This document shows, piece after piece, positions 20,281 to 30,009 of a DNA stretch of 64,000 nucleotides. The stretch spans positions 124,001 to 188,000 of the forward strand of contig JAJTUP010000083.1 of the NCBI GenBank assembly GCA_021399435.1. Direction: 5' to 3'. A program made the translations under genes and the position numbers. Positions within the stretch are counted from its first letter, which is position 1, and every line of letters starts with the position of its first letter. The DNA comes from Diaporthe sp. PMI_573 (Eukaryota; Ascomycota; Sordariomycetes; Diaporthales; Diaporthaceae). The notes under the pieces were generated by a model, which was not told the DNA's origin, did not search any database, and was given only the letters and a program-made list of their open reading frames with translations.

Positions 20281-23200
20281 CAGCGTTCCTAATAAGTCAA
20301 GTCTAGCAAGTCAAGTTGGCAAGTCAAATCAAGTCTTGCAAATCAAATCGTCGGGCTCACAACCCAAATCAAGTCAAGTTCTCCTCACTCAGACTTGCCA
20401 GACTTGCAAGTCATATATGGCATCTGGTTTTTCCTCTATATAGGGTCAATTGGCCCCGGAAAGTGGCCAAATATGGTTCTGGTGATAATTTTCTTGGTGT
20501 TGTCTCCCGTCTCCAAACTATTGCTTAGTCAGCACAAAAACATCTGGCGTCGCGCCGTCGCGGTGACGCGGTGCTCAACAAATTTCACCAAGACTTTGTC
20601 ACAAGTCATCAATTCCTCCACCAATTCTTGAGCTTTCGTACCGAAACAATGGATACGCCTTCCTCAACTGCCCTTTCAGATGCCGACGATTTTTCCAACG
20701 GATTGACCGCTGGAAACGACGCGTTCTCGGTCCTTAGACGAGCTTCGTCCTCGAATTCCCTGTCCTTTACCTACCAGACTGCCAGTATTCGAGCCGACGA
20801 TATCAGGGGCGCGAAGGATGTGGATGAACTCCCCAAGATCAAGCTGAAAAGTGACGGCAGGGTTAATACCTATATTCTTGAGGCATGGCTACACAAGAAA
20901 AGGAAGCGCAATTCGTGGATACAGCCCCATGTCAACTGTCTCGTTCGATTGAACCCCGACGACACGCACGAAGACGTCTTTCTTTGCAAGCACTGCGAAT
21001 CGATCGGAATAACGAAGCTATTCGATGGGGAGGCAACTACGTCAGCAGGCAGGCATCTCAAGAAACAGCACCGTATATTTCCAGATGGGGAGCTTCAAGA
21101 CCAAGATGGGGACGAGCCCCTTGCAAAGAGACAAGCAATAATCGACTTTGCGAAGACGTCGAGCTCCGGCAAGTCCTCCCAACGCCTCGTGGTTCGTACG
21201 GCAGCTGAAGAATTCAAGAATCTCTTGATGGGTTGGATTATCGACGCAAATATCCCCTTCTACGGCATTGAACACCCTCTTTTCCGCGAACTCCTTCTGG
21301 TACTTAATAGGGACTTCATCAATGAGCTCTTACCTGAAAGCGCTGATACAGTCAAGAATTGGATCACTATGGAGTACGAAACTCGAAAGACACTTCTAAA
21401 GCGTGAGTTCCAAGTGGCTCGGAGCAAAATCCATATCACCTTTGACCTCTGGACTTCTCCAAACAATATTGCATTGCTTTCCATTATCGCCCACTTTGTT
21501 GACACTTCTGGGAAGCTCCAGATACGTCTATTGTCCCTTGAACGGGTTGAAGGCAGCCACGGAGGCGAGAACCAGGCTCGGATCATGGTCCAGTTGTTTA
21601 GGGACTTCGATATTAGCAAGAAAGTCGGCTTCTTTACTGCTGATAACGCAGATTCTTGCGATACGGCAGTCAGGGCCATTCTTAAAGCGTTGAAGCCTCA
21701 CTTAACTGAGTACCAAAGAGTCAAACTTGAAAGGCAGGTTCGAATCCGCTGCTTTGGCCACGTACTCAACCTCTCTGCCAAGGCCTTCCTCGAGGGAGAT
21801 TCGTCAGAAATCTTCGACTCTGCCTATAATAAGGACAATCTTGATGTCGATACTGAACTGAGGCTTCTCAAAGAGTGGAGGAAATATGGCCCAGTTGGCA
21901 AGCTTCACAACGCCGTCCATTTCATCCGCAGATCCTCTCAACGGAGAGACCAATTCCTTGCAATCACCACTGGTCGAATCCGCGCGGATGTATTGCAAGA
22001 GCTGGGGCTTTGGCTAATCGAAAAGGACGTGGTGGGCTTGATGGTGAAGGCAGACAACGATACGCGGTGGAATTCGATATACCTTATGATCCTTCGCGCT
22101 ATCAAGCTTAAGGACATCATTGATACCTTCTGCAGGCTGAGCAGGACAGACGAGAAACCTGAAAAACGGATCCCTGAAGATGTCTTGCAACACGAAGACT
22201 GGCTCGTCCTCACGGAAATCCTCGAAATCTTGAAGCCATATATCGAGTATACCAAATACTTTGAGGGCAGGGAACCCAGGTTTGCGGAGGTCATCTCAAC
22301 AGTCTGTTGCTTGCAAGACCACCTCAAGGAAATGCAAAAACGCTATAATGAGGGCCTTGTTGGTACACCTTTCGAGACACCACAGATCGATCTAGAAGAG
22401 CCTTCCTTTGGGTCTTCCGATTCAGCTGAAAGCTGTATATTTGTTGCAGGTGACGAATCCCAGATGCCTCGGCGCTCGCAGAGGGAAATCAGACTTCCTA
22501 CCCGCCTCCAAGACTTCGAAGTCGATATTTCCTCTCCAAGACAAGCCTCCTCTATTCCTCAGAGCCGATCGTCTCCGCCTGAGTCACCAAGAGCCACTGA
22601 GGAGCTCCAACTCGGCGATCTAAGCCTCCGATATATACAGCACTCGCTTGAGTTTGCCTCTAAGAAGCTGGAAAAGTACAGGAATCTGATGGAGGAGACA
22701 GGGGTCTATTGGGCGGCAATGATTCTGCACCCAGCTCACAAGACACGGTTTATCGAAGTCTACTACCCCGAACGCAAGGAGGCCATTGTCAAGGACTTCA
22801 GGGCTTTGTTTGACGACTCATACGTGGATAGGGCAAGCGGGAGCTCTCAGCCAGTTCCTCAGAATGCCCAGGAGAAGAAGACGAAGACTCCGTGGATCAC
22901 TAAGGGCAATTATTATCAGACCCAACAACCACGCTTGATGGACGAGATTGAGGACTACCTTTCAGAGCCTCCACGGCCATTGGCTGAGGAAGAGACTAAT
23001 CAGGGAGGTGGGGAGGAAGCTGAGGACCTTATTTCGTGGTGGATCAGCAGAAAGGGCAAGTGGCCAAGGCTGTATCGAATGGCAATAGACTTCTTGACTA
23101 TTCCTGCCATGTCAAGCGAGTGTGAGAGGTGCTTCAGCGTTGCGAAGCTTCAGATCTCTTCTCAGAGGCATCGGCAACACTTTGCAACGATGAAGTCTTG

Positions 23201-23438
23201 TCAATGCCTCAAGAACTGGGCTAGGATGGGTATGTTCAATTGGAAAGAGATGGGAGTTAGTAAAGCCTCTGGAGAGAGCTCTGGAGGTTAGTCTAGGCCT
23301 AGGACAGTTTAGTAGGACTTGTCAAATACCACAAGTCAAGTCAAATCTACGTCAGAAACAAACAAATATAGCCTGAAAATAGGCCAAGTCGACAAGTCTG
23401 GGGGCCGACTTGACTTACTTGGCTTGTTAGGAACGCTG
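20281..23438 (+). mobile_element. hAT transposon 1, complete, with 8-bp TSD
   Basis: A 3158-bp element with terminal inverted repeats CAGCGTTCCTAATAAG (left) and the complement of CAGCGTTCCTAACAAG (right). It is flanked by an exact 8-bp duplication, gttggggt, at 20273-20280 and 23439-23446. Subterminal regions hold many copies of 'caagtcaag'/'cttgact', typical transposase-binding repeats. It carries one intact transposase ORF. A perfect duplication, intact ends and intact ORF indicate a young, possibly autonomous copy. It interrupts a PHD-finger gene fragment. Confidence 0.95.
20649..23291 (+). CDS. hAT transposase
   Basis: An 880-residue transposase that cuts and pastes its own element in the nucleus. 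The frame is open from 20571, but 20649 is the first ATG ('MDTPSSTALSDADDF'). A BED-like zinc finger lies near residues 95-150 ('FLCKHCESIG ... GRHLKKQH'). The RNase H-like core holds 'ITFDLWTSPNN' (first Asp), 'GFFTADNADSCD' (second Asp) and 'IRCFGHVLNLSAKAF' (the CxxH motif). 'DNDTRWNSIYLMI' follows. The C-terminal hATC dimerisation region is 'WWISRKGKWPRL ... TIPAMSSECERCFS' with the catalytic Glu. No frame break was seen. Confidence 0.93.
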   Translation: MDTPSSTALSDADDFSNGLTAGNDAFSVLRRASSSNSLSFTYQTASIRADDIRGAKDVDELPKIKLKSDGRVNTYILEAWLHKKRKRNSWIQPHVNCLVRLNPDDTHEDVFLCKHCESIGITKLFDGEATTSAGRHLKKQHRIFPDGELQDQDGDEPLAKRQAIIDFAKTSSSGKSSQRLVVRTAAEEFKNLLMGWIIDANIPFYGIEHPLFRELLLVLNRDFINELLPESADTVKNWITMEYETRKTLLKREFQVARSKIHITFDLWTSPNNIALLSIIAHFVDTSGKLQIRLLSLERVEGSHGGENQARIMVQLFRDFDISKKVGFFTADNADSCDTAVRAILKALKPHLTEYQRVKLERQVRIRCFGHVLNLSAKAFLEGDSSEIFDSAYNKDNLDVDTELRLLKEWRKYGPVGKLHNAVHFIRRSSQRRDQFLAITTGRIRADVLQELGLWLIEKDVVGLMVKADNDTRWNSIYLMILRAIKLKDIIDTFCRLSRTDEKPEKRIPEDVLQHEDWLVLTEILEILKPYIEYTKYFEGREPRFAEVISTVCCLQDHLKEMQKRYNEGLVGTPFETPQIDLEEPSFGSSDSAESCIFVAGDESQMPRRSQREIRLPTRLQDFEVDISSPRQASSIPQSRSSPPESPRATEELQLGDLSLRYIQHSLEFASKKLEKYRNLMEETGVYWAAMILHPAHKTRFIEVYYPERKEAIVKDFRALFDDSYVDRASGSSQPVPQNAQEKKTKTPWITKGNYYQTQQPRLMDEIEDYLSEPPRPLAEEETNQGGGEEAEDLISWWISRKGKWPRLYRMAIDFLTIPAMSSECERCFSVAKLQISSQRHRQHFATMKSCQCLKNWARMGMFNWKEMGVSKASGESSGG

Positions 23439-23790
23439 GTTGGGGTTGGCGGAACAACAAAAGAATAATCGCGATGTCGAAATACATGGAGGTGACGAGT
23501 TGGTCGAGCATGACGACGGAGTTGGACAAGACTTAGTTTTTCCTCTACTAGACGGCGCCCTGTTGAGGCCGCGAAATTGCGAACCATTGAAAATGCCAAT
23601 CTGTGTGGCTCGCAAGAGGAGAAGAAACAAAATTGCTCAGAGCGTTATAAGACCTTATGAAGGCTAGCTTCGGGCAGAGTTTAACCCGCAAGACGTGTTC
23701 GAGATCACATTCTCACCGGTGGGCAATGTAGGCGAGATGAGATGGAGGATGGAAATCCACTGCACTATCTGTGGCACGCGGATTCACTAA

Positions 23791-24498
23791 TTACTGAAAA
23801 AGATTCACCTCCTCTTCATCCACTTCTCTTATGACTTACAAGACTTGACCATGTTGTCCGTCATGAAGGCGTCAAAAAAAGTGGACATGACCATAAGACA
23901 TACAGAATATGGTCTCACCCTCTTCGTGGGCATGTGAACCTGACGAGGTCAGTGGGAAGATAGAGGTCATGGTAGTGAATACGGCTGACATTAGTCTACC
24001 AAGCCTCAATCCCGAGAACCCATAGAGTAGAGACACGTCCTCGTACGCTGCTGACCTTTAGGACAAGATGGATCAGTTTGGGAAGCTGCGAAGGATTAAG
24101 GTATGGGTTTCCCCAAAGGCGACAAGGGCGATTTTAGCCTTAACCGAAATCAAAACACTATCTCGTAACATACATACACTCCGACAGCAATGGTCTTTCA
24201 TTTCCAACCAGAGGGCTGTTGATATTTCTCACACTCGTCAACTAATGCGATTTTCATTAAAGTCCCGCAGAGACCATTATCATTAAAAATAATTAAACAT
24301 TTACTTATTTTCTATAACGTGGCTGGACAGTCAGTGGCGCGGGACAGCAAATGGCGCACTTTTTAAACATTTAGTCACGTTATTACTTAATTTAACCTAT
24401 TTATAATGGGAAATCCTAGTATTCTCTTTAATAAACTACTGTATTTTATATTTATAAACAGTTTTTTTAGTTTTTTCTTATTATTTAAAGTTAAGAGT
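23791..24498. other. Gap, partly AT-rich
   Basis: 24280-24490 is strongly AT-rich, probably RIP-like decayed repeat sequence. No gene is recognised. Confidence 0.45.
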
Positions 24499-24944
24499 TG
24501 TTATGAACCAACGGGCATGGCAGCAAGGGGACCCGTTTAGGTGACCCAGACAACCCGGAACAGGTGCCACGACGCAGCCCCACAAGCACTAGGGTACAGA
24601 GTCACGGGATATGCCAAAGCCCAGGGTTAGGGTCAGGGACCTAACCACAGGGATGGACCGACAGGACCGTCGGCGGTCCTGTCGACTACATGGAAGGACC
24701 GCTACGATCGCTCGCGGTCCCAACGGTCCAACACCAGGACGGATGAAGAGTCGGAACATATAAAGACATGGTCGTCACCACAGTAGATAGCTTTCATAGA
24801 ACAGACTCTTCAGTCGTCAATCTAAGTATTCAGTCCAACAACTGGGTAGCCTCACAGCTAGTGATCATACTCGGATATCAATCGTGTCTTACACAAAGCA
24901 GCCAAGTATCACCCCTACGCCGTATTGCTAACATAAACCCTACA
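24499..24944. mobile_element. Possible solo LTR, 446 bp
   Basis: The stretch begins TGTTATGAACC and ends ACCCTACA (TG...CA). It contains a core-promoter-like 'acatataaagacatgg' at about 24757 and has a composition unlike the AT-rich flanks. This fits a retrotransposon LTR. No 5-bp target duplication is present (agagt and ggcca flank it) and no internal coding region follows, so it may be one LTR of a decayed element. Confidence 0.4.
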
Positions 24945-26222
24945 GGCCATTACTAGACCCCCACAAAGGTTTAGTGTGATCATTACAAGAGTAAGGTTGT
25001 ATTTAGGGGTTAAAGTCATTAACTTTAGGTGGGCTCCATACATTTGCATACAAATCTCTAAAAACGTTGGTCCGTGCACTGTGCTTACTAAACATCTGAA
25101 ATTAGTACAAATTAATATACTAATCATTTATTATATAATGAAGCTAATTCCCAAGTAATAGGTCTATATTATTCTATTCTATAGAGTTATTAGGCTTTAA
25201 AGTAAAAGTTAATACATTACTATCTCATCAAAGCTTATAATTCCTAATATCTGTAATCGTCATTCACGAAAAGGCATCTGATGAAGGGCTTTACCCATGG
25301 ATAACTGCGTTCATTAAGCCAACGCCGAGCCAATCGGGATAGAGCAGAATTTCCTACATTTTCTTAAGCTTCCGCGCTTTCTCAGGCCAGATTGAACTAG
25401 CGCTCCGTTGTCCAGTTGTATTCATCCCTATACACATTACTCATACTCATTACAACAGTTAGATGTGAAATCTCTGAGGAGCTGAACATAAACAGAGGAT
25501 TTCGAGATCTCTGAAGGCCGATACATCATTGCCCAGTACTCTTCGTCCTGCCCTGTAGCGAGCAACCCAACAAAGCAAGAAATCTGCCGGAAGTCAGGGT
25601 GACTTGATGTACTGGGAGAAGCTTCGCAATCTCGAACAAGCAAGAAGGAATGGTCTTGCTCTCAAAGACAATCACCTCCCTCTGGGATTGACACAGTTGT
25701 ATACAATTGAAATTTTCCACCGGTTGGAGCGAGCTGCCTGGCGACAATTGATTGGTGGCTGGCTCTAGCAGGGCTGTGAATTGCGAGATCCGACCAGTCA
25801 ATCTTTTCCGAGTCTGCCACTTTGACTGTCAGAATGATAGAGCAATGAAGAAAGGTTTCATGTATCAAAATGTCATCAATACAGCGTTATACATAAAAAG
25901 TACATTTCATGTTGGAAATATTGTGGTTGGCAAACTCCTCAACAAGCACTGCGAGCAACCTCGACCGCATTGCCTGCTGTCGATATGCAGCACAGTCGTC
26001 GCCATAAACCGCCTTCACCACCACAGTACTGCAGGCAAGCCTGGATACTCACGTCCCGTATACATGACCAAACGCTCCGTTGTACCGCGGCGTACGTGGC
26101 AGCGCTGAGGTCTCAGAATTGAAAGAGAGCCACCCATTCCCTTGTCATTATCTGGGCAAAAGGCGTGGTCCATATCACAAAGCGGGATACCCAATGCACC
26201 AGGCCCCAAATCGGAGGCTGGG
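24945..26222. other. Gap, no gene recognised
   Basis: 25130-25260 is AT-rich. Minus-strand frames at 25437-25868 show weak coding character ('GLLATGQDEEYWAMMYRPSE') but nothing nameable. Confidence 0.4.
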
Positions 26223-26724
26223 ATGGATCTGGGTTCGAGCTCCGAATCCAGCTCAGAAAGTGAACCGGATGATTCTGCGAACGAGCGTTCGGGATGGAAC
26301 CGGGACGTTTCTGGCTTCGATTCCGGCTATGGCTCACCAGAGGAGGATTCAGATGACAAGGCGCGCTACTACGACGAATTATTAGAGCGCTTCCGGGCGG
26401 AAGGTCCTACATTAGCGGACCACTCCAAAAAACACAGTGAAAATGGAGGCGGAACAGGAGGCGAAGTGGGAAGAGTAGGATACGCGAATCTGTCTATGAC
26501 GATACGTGGCTGACACCAGACGCGACAGGTTCTGCAAATACAGGAGGCTTGACCCAGTCGAAACCCTCAAGGCGTGCGACTCTCCTGTTTTCAAAGTACA
26601 ACTAGTTTGGAGGGTCGAGAATTCAAGAATAAAGAAGGAATCATCAGTTCTCACGTACTGGAAGCTTCTCAGTATGGTCTATTCCCAGAACGTGGCCAGC
26701 TGGATGAAGGAGGAAGTGCTATAA
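26223..26724 (+). pseudogene. N-terminal fragment of a DUF3435 tyrosine recombinase
   Basis: The first frame gives an acidic, Ser-rich start ('MDLGSSSESSSESEPDD') and 'YYDELLERFRAEGPTLA'. A second frame from 26506 gives 'RRDRFCKYRRLDPVETLKAC' and 'LVWRVENSRIKKESSVLTYW', followed by 'KLLSMVYSQNVASWM'. This order resembles the start of DUF3435 proteins, the tyrosine recombinases that mobilise giant fungal Starship elements. At least one frameshift near 26500 and a stop at 26724 break it. The catalytic C-terminal part (R...HxxR...Y) is absent. Assignment is from remembered motifs. Confidence 0.5.
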
Positions 26725-27155
26725 GACATTTTGGTGGGACCGTGAAATCATCCCCACAATATATTTTGCCCCGAGAATTACAACAAAGTCTCGCTTACAG
26801 CTGCTGAACAGTGCAGTACACAGGTGTGTAGGACACGTAATGGCAAACTAATAGCAAGACAATCAAATAACAAGACTTGCTCAGTAACTGAAAGCCCACC
26901 CTGCACAGAATCTTGATGTTGGGCTAGGATGGCTGTGCCGGGTTCTCAGCGGTTCAACCCCGAAATGGGTTGACATGGGGTTATGGATTCGAATGCGTCT
27001 TCAATCTTAAATTCTATTCTCTACGGAAAGCCTAGGAAGGTGACCAGCCGGTATGTCTCGTTTCATCCAATCAATGATACTGTGTCCCGCGAAGGAGGTT
27101 CCCGATTCCTTCATCCTTTGCTAGGAGTTGGAGCGGCTCTTCTTTCTTACGAGTC
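26725..27155. other. Gap, no gene seen
   Basis: No supported feature. The frame downstream of 26724 may hold a few more decayed codons of the recombinase relic. Confidence 0.4.
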
Positions 27156-27171
27156 CTAGATGTCTTTATTA

Positions 27172-27733
27172 TCACTAATGCCACCTTGTTCTCGTCCTCT
27201 GACTCCAAGTGAAACTACCTCTGGCGACACGAGTGCTGCCTCGTGGTGGCAGAGAAGGATGCGCAAGAAAAGGCCGCTGGGTGTCGGTGAAAGAAGAGAC
27301 TGAGTCTGACGAATCAAGGTTGGTGCAGGCGGTGCTTTAGACTCGGGAGGCAATGATCCAAAAAGTGTGAAATTGGATACACAACTGACTGTGCCATTAT
27401 GTCGAAGGGGCGGAGGCAGGTTGTTGTTCCATTTATTGTCCGTGATGTTTACCTCGATGCATGTATTAGCTTTTGGCTTAACCTCAATCGGCGAAACCTG
27501 AATATTTACCAAATTAGAAGGGCATCGCCGTTGGGCACGCCGTCAGAAACCACGAAGCTCACAACTTCGGGCCCAGCACAATCGCTCGAATCGAAAATGA
27601 AAGTGATGGTTGGAAAAAAAACAGGCCGCACGGCAATGTTCCCAAAATGGGATATCGAATCTATCTTGTTAGGAAGTGAGATTGAGCGGAGTGCAACTGA
27701 CGCTGCCGAGATGTTAGAGACGCCAGCAACCAA
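27172..27733 (-). pseudogene. Possible secreted-protein remnant, unrecognised
   Basis: Two minus-strand frames read on from each other. The first, from 27733, contains 'FIFDSSDCAGPEVVSFVVSD'; the second, from 27512, contains 'VNIQVSPIEVKPKANTCIEV'. The Cys-poor, Val/Ser/Gly-rich beta-type composition recalls modular fungal extracellular proteins, but I cannot name the family. A frame change near 27510 is needed. Confidence 0.25.
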
Positions 27734-27904
27734 TGGCAGCTACGGCTCAGATACTCAAAATGACGAGGGTGGATAAAAGACTTCCTCGACCATTTTATAG
27801 CCTCAGTCAAATGTTCGCCCCATATATTCTCCGCCACCCGCCTAAGCTGGGGACAATGTCCCACCTTGTACTCAAATCCAATTCCGCTTTGAAAGGCTCT
27901 ATTC

Positions 27905-28327
27905 ATGACGAAGAAAAAACAATCTAGAACAAAACGGCGGTTTGCCTCGGATTCGGAACCCGTCGATTCCGATGCTTCCCACGTCTATTTCGTGTCCCGT
28001 TCGATCATCGATGACGCTCTAGCGGATCCTGCGACCATGTACGACCTAATTCGCTCGCTAGATATCTATCCAGAATATTGCAACCCCGCTGACCGAGACG
28101 ACGCGGTATACGTGCTTCAAATTTCCCTGTCGTTGCTTTTGTACTGTTTTCTCACCCTCATTCATCTTTCTAAATCCTTCAACAAACTTCTTCGCAGCTT
28201 CTTTCACATTTCCCTCCACTTCTCGACCACAGACAACGCATTTTTATATGATCCAGCAAGAACTGGTGTTATGGCGTACATTTGGATAGGACCGCGAAAT
28301 GATAGTATTGCAAAGAGGTTGGTATGA
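27905..28327 (+). CDS. Unrecognised ORF, 140 codons
   Basis: An ATG-initiated frame with a basic N-terminus ('MTKKKQSRTKRRFASDSEP') and an acidic middle ('ADRDDAVYVL'). The next part is rich in Leu, Phe and Ser and may be intron sequence read through. No motif was recognised. Confidence 0.25.
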   Translation: MTKKKQSRTKRRFASDSEPVDSDASHVYFVSRSIIDDALADPATMYDLIRSLDIYPEYCNPADRDDAVYVLQISLSLLLYCFLTLIHLSKSFNKLLRSFFHISLHFSTTDNAFLYDPARTGVMAYIWIGPRNDSIAKRLV

Positions 28328-29339
28328 ATTTGGCCAGCTTAAATCAAGCCTGACGAGTCACCTCACCTGCCAGCCAGCCGAGAGAGTAATGGAGAGACCC
28401 CTTAACGGTCTTACTACTTGTCAAGCAGGCAAAACTACTGTTGCCGAGGCTCTCACTAATGGCTTCGACCAAAACTGGACTGCATCAGATTGAGGAGGGA
28501 CCTCAGGGCAATAGCTATGTGCAGCTCCCTGCGCGACCTTGGAGTGTTGCTGCGACTGATCGAATTGTCCCCGAAATGATAACAAACCTGTTTCTGAAAC
28601 GATCAGTGCTCTCCCGAGCGATCGTAGAGTGACTTCTGAGCAACAGAGAGGAATCAGACTCAACAATAACTCAGGATCTGAGCTGAGCCTGAGTTACGTC
28701 CTGAGCGGCACAGTGTTTCTGATCCTGGTGGGATCAACCTCACTTGGCTACAGAAGATCAAACTTCCTGAAAGCTGTGGTGACGGGCGAATATGACATTA
28801 TGAGATTATGATGAACTATGACACAATGGGACATGCGACAAACCTGGCTGCAGATGCAACTGTAGCCATGCTCGACCAACAGCGGGGAACTGATCGGCAC
28901 GTGTCAGCAGAATGTCAGGAGCACATTCTGGCCAATCACGAAGTGTTCCGCATCACTAGTCTAGAAGGTGCACTGATGAGCGATGAATGAAGTGTTGATA
29001 TGGCGACACACGAGTGTCGATCAAGGGGTCTTGTCGAATGAAACATAAAGGATGACAGCCGTTCTTCCACCCCTTGCTGATGAAGCAAGGGAAAGCTCGC
29101 GTGTGCAGATCTGCAGATTCTGGCTTGGATGGCATACACAGATAGGAACATTGAAGGAACGGTAAACATACCGCGCATTCCTTCATGCCAAGCATGCGTA
29201 CCCTGTTGGCGGACTCCACTGGACACCCGCTGTAGCACAGGTGTCAAGTGTCATGATCAAAATAGTCTGTCGGGTTCCATTAGTTACACTCCTTATTGGT
29301 ACAGAGTACTAGCCGTAGAGCTTGGGAAGTTGGCGGTCT
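28328..29339. other. Gap, no gene seen
   Basis: Only short overlapping frames and no clear repeat or RNA. Confidence 0.4.
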
Positions 29340-29359
29340 CGTAGCTAACGCTCCAGCGT

Positions 29360-29720
29360 CAGCAACCGCACGTTGTACCGCTATGGTGGACGCCGCCGTT
29401 TGTCGGCATCGCCAAATTTGCTGAGACTGCAATTGAGGAACACGATGCCACAGAGCCAGGGACTATCTCTATCTGCACGGACGGAAGCGGTATCAACGGC
29501 CACGTCGGTCCAGCTGCGGTAGCACCCAAAACAGTGGCATTTGCTCTACCCGAACGGAATACGTCAGCACCACGAGAACCTCCACGGTATACGCTGCAGA
29601 GTTCAGAGGGCTAGTTCTCACAGTGCAGGTCGTGCTCGACTTACAGATCACCCCCGGCAAATGCGCCATCTTCACCGACAACTAAGCCGCCATCCAAGCA
29701 GTGGGCAGGTGGTGTACTGG
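29360..29720 (+). mobile_element. LINE RNase H relic
   Basis: The plus strand reads '[20 protein letters not shown]', then '[20 protein letters not shown]', then after a frame shift '[20 protein letters not shown]' and 'GKCAIFTDN' followed by TAA and 'AAIQAVGRW'. TDGS, E in AAEFRG and TDN are the catalytic landmarks of the RNase H domain of I/Tad-type non-LTR retrotransposons. The TAA replaces an expected Gln (CAA to TAA, a RIP-type change). Confidence 0.65.
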
Positions 29721-30009
29721 TAGGTTGTGAGTCCTAGATCTGGGACAGCCTGGGCGGAACGTAAGCCAGCTAGTCGGGGTCGCCTTGCGAGGGACCAGAA
29801 TTGGGTCTCACGATGCTGATATGCCTTTGAGGTCACTAACCCTGATCACAAAACGCAGCAATATTCTACCATCTATGTAACTCCATTTGGCCGTGTTTAC
29901 ATGCTCGGTCCATCGCCTATTGAAGTTGAGGAATCGAGTCTGCAACTCGCTACTGTTACTTTGCCCATACTGCTGCTTTGCCCAGGTTCCTGATACGGCT
30001 GCTCTCCAC

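Larger units (their letters stand above)
20124..23790 (+). pseudogene. PHD-finger (BAH/PHD-type) gene tail, split by a hAT insertion
   Basis: To the left of the transposon the plus strand reads 'FCHCNQPQNPDKVMIQCP' then 'KCNRWLHEECLKHH', a PHD zinc finger (Cys4-His-Cys3 pattern, chromatin reader) up to 20280. To the right (23447-23790) the same frame resumes with Lys/Arg-rich sequence ('CVARKRRRNKIAQSVIRPYE') and ends 'MEIHCTICGTRIH' at 23790. Removing the element and one copy of its 8-bp duplication joins the two sides in frame. An extra TAG at 23665-23667 lies within the expected 'RPYEG-L-F' region. Upstream of 20124 there is a stop and then a Copia relic, so the gene's N-terminal part (including any BAH domain) is missing. 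It was probably already a fragment when the transposon arrived. Confidence 0.65.

Noticed and set aside
24499..24944. Solo LTR with clear target duplication
   Set aside because: The TG...CA ends are there, but flanks agagt and ggcca do not match, so it is listed only as a possible LTR.
24280..25260. CRISPR array or origin of replication in AT-rich repeats
   Set aside because: There is no regular repeat-spacer pattern and the genome is eukaryotic. The AT-richness is better explained by decayed repeats.
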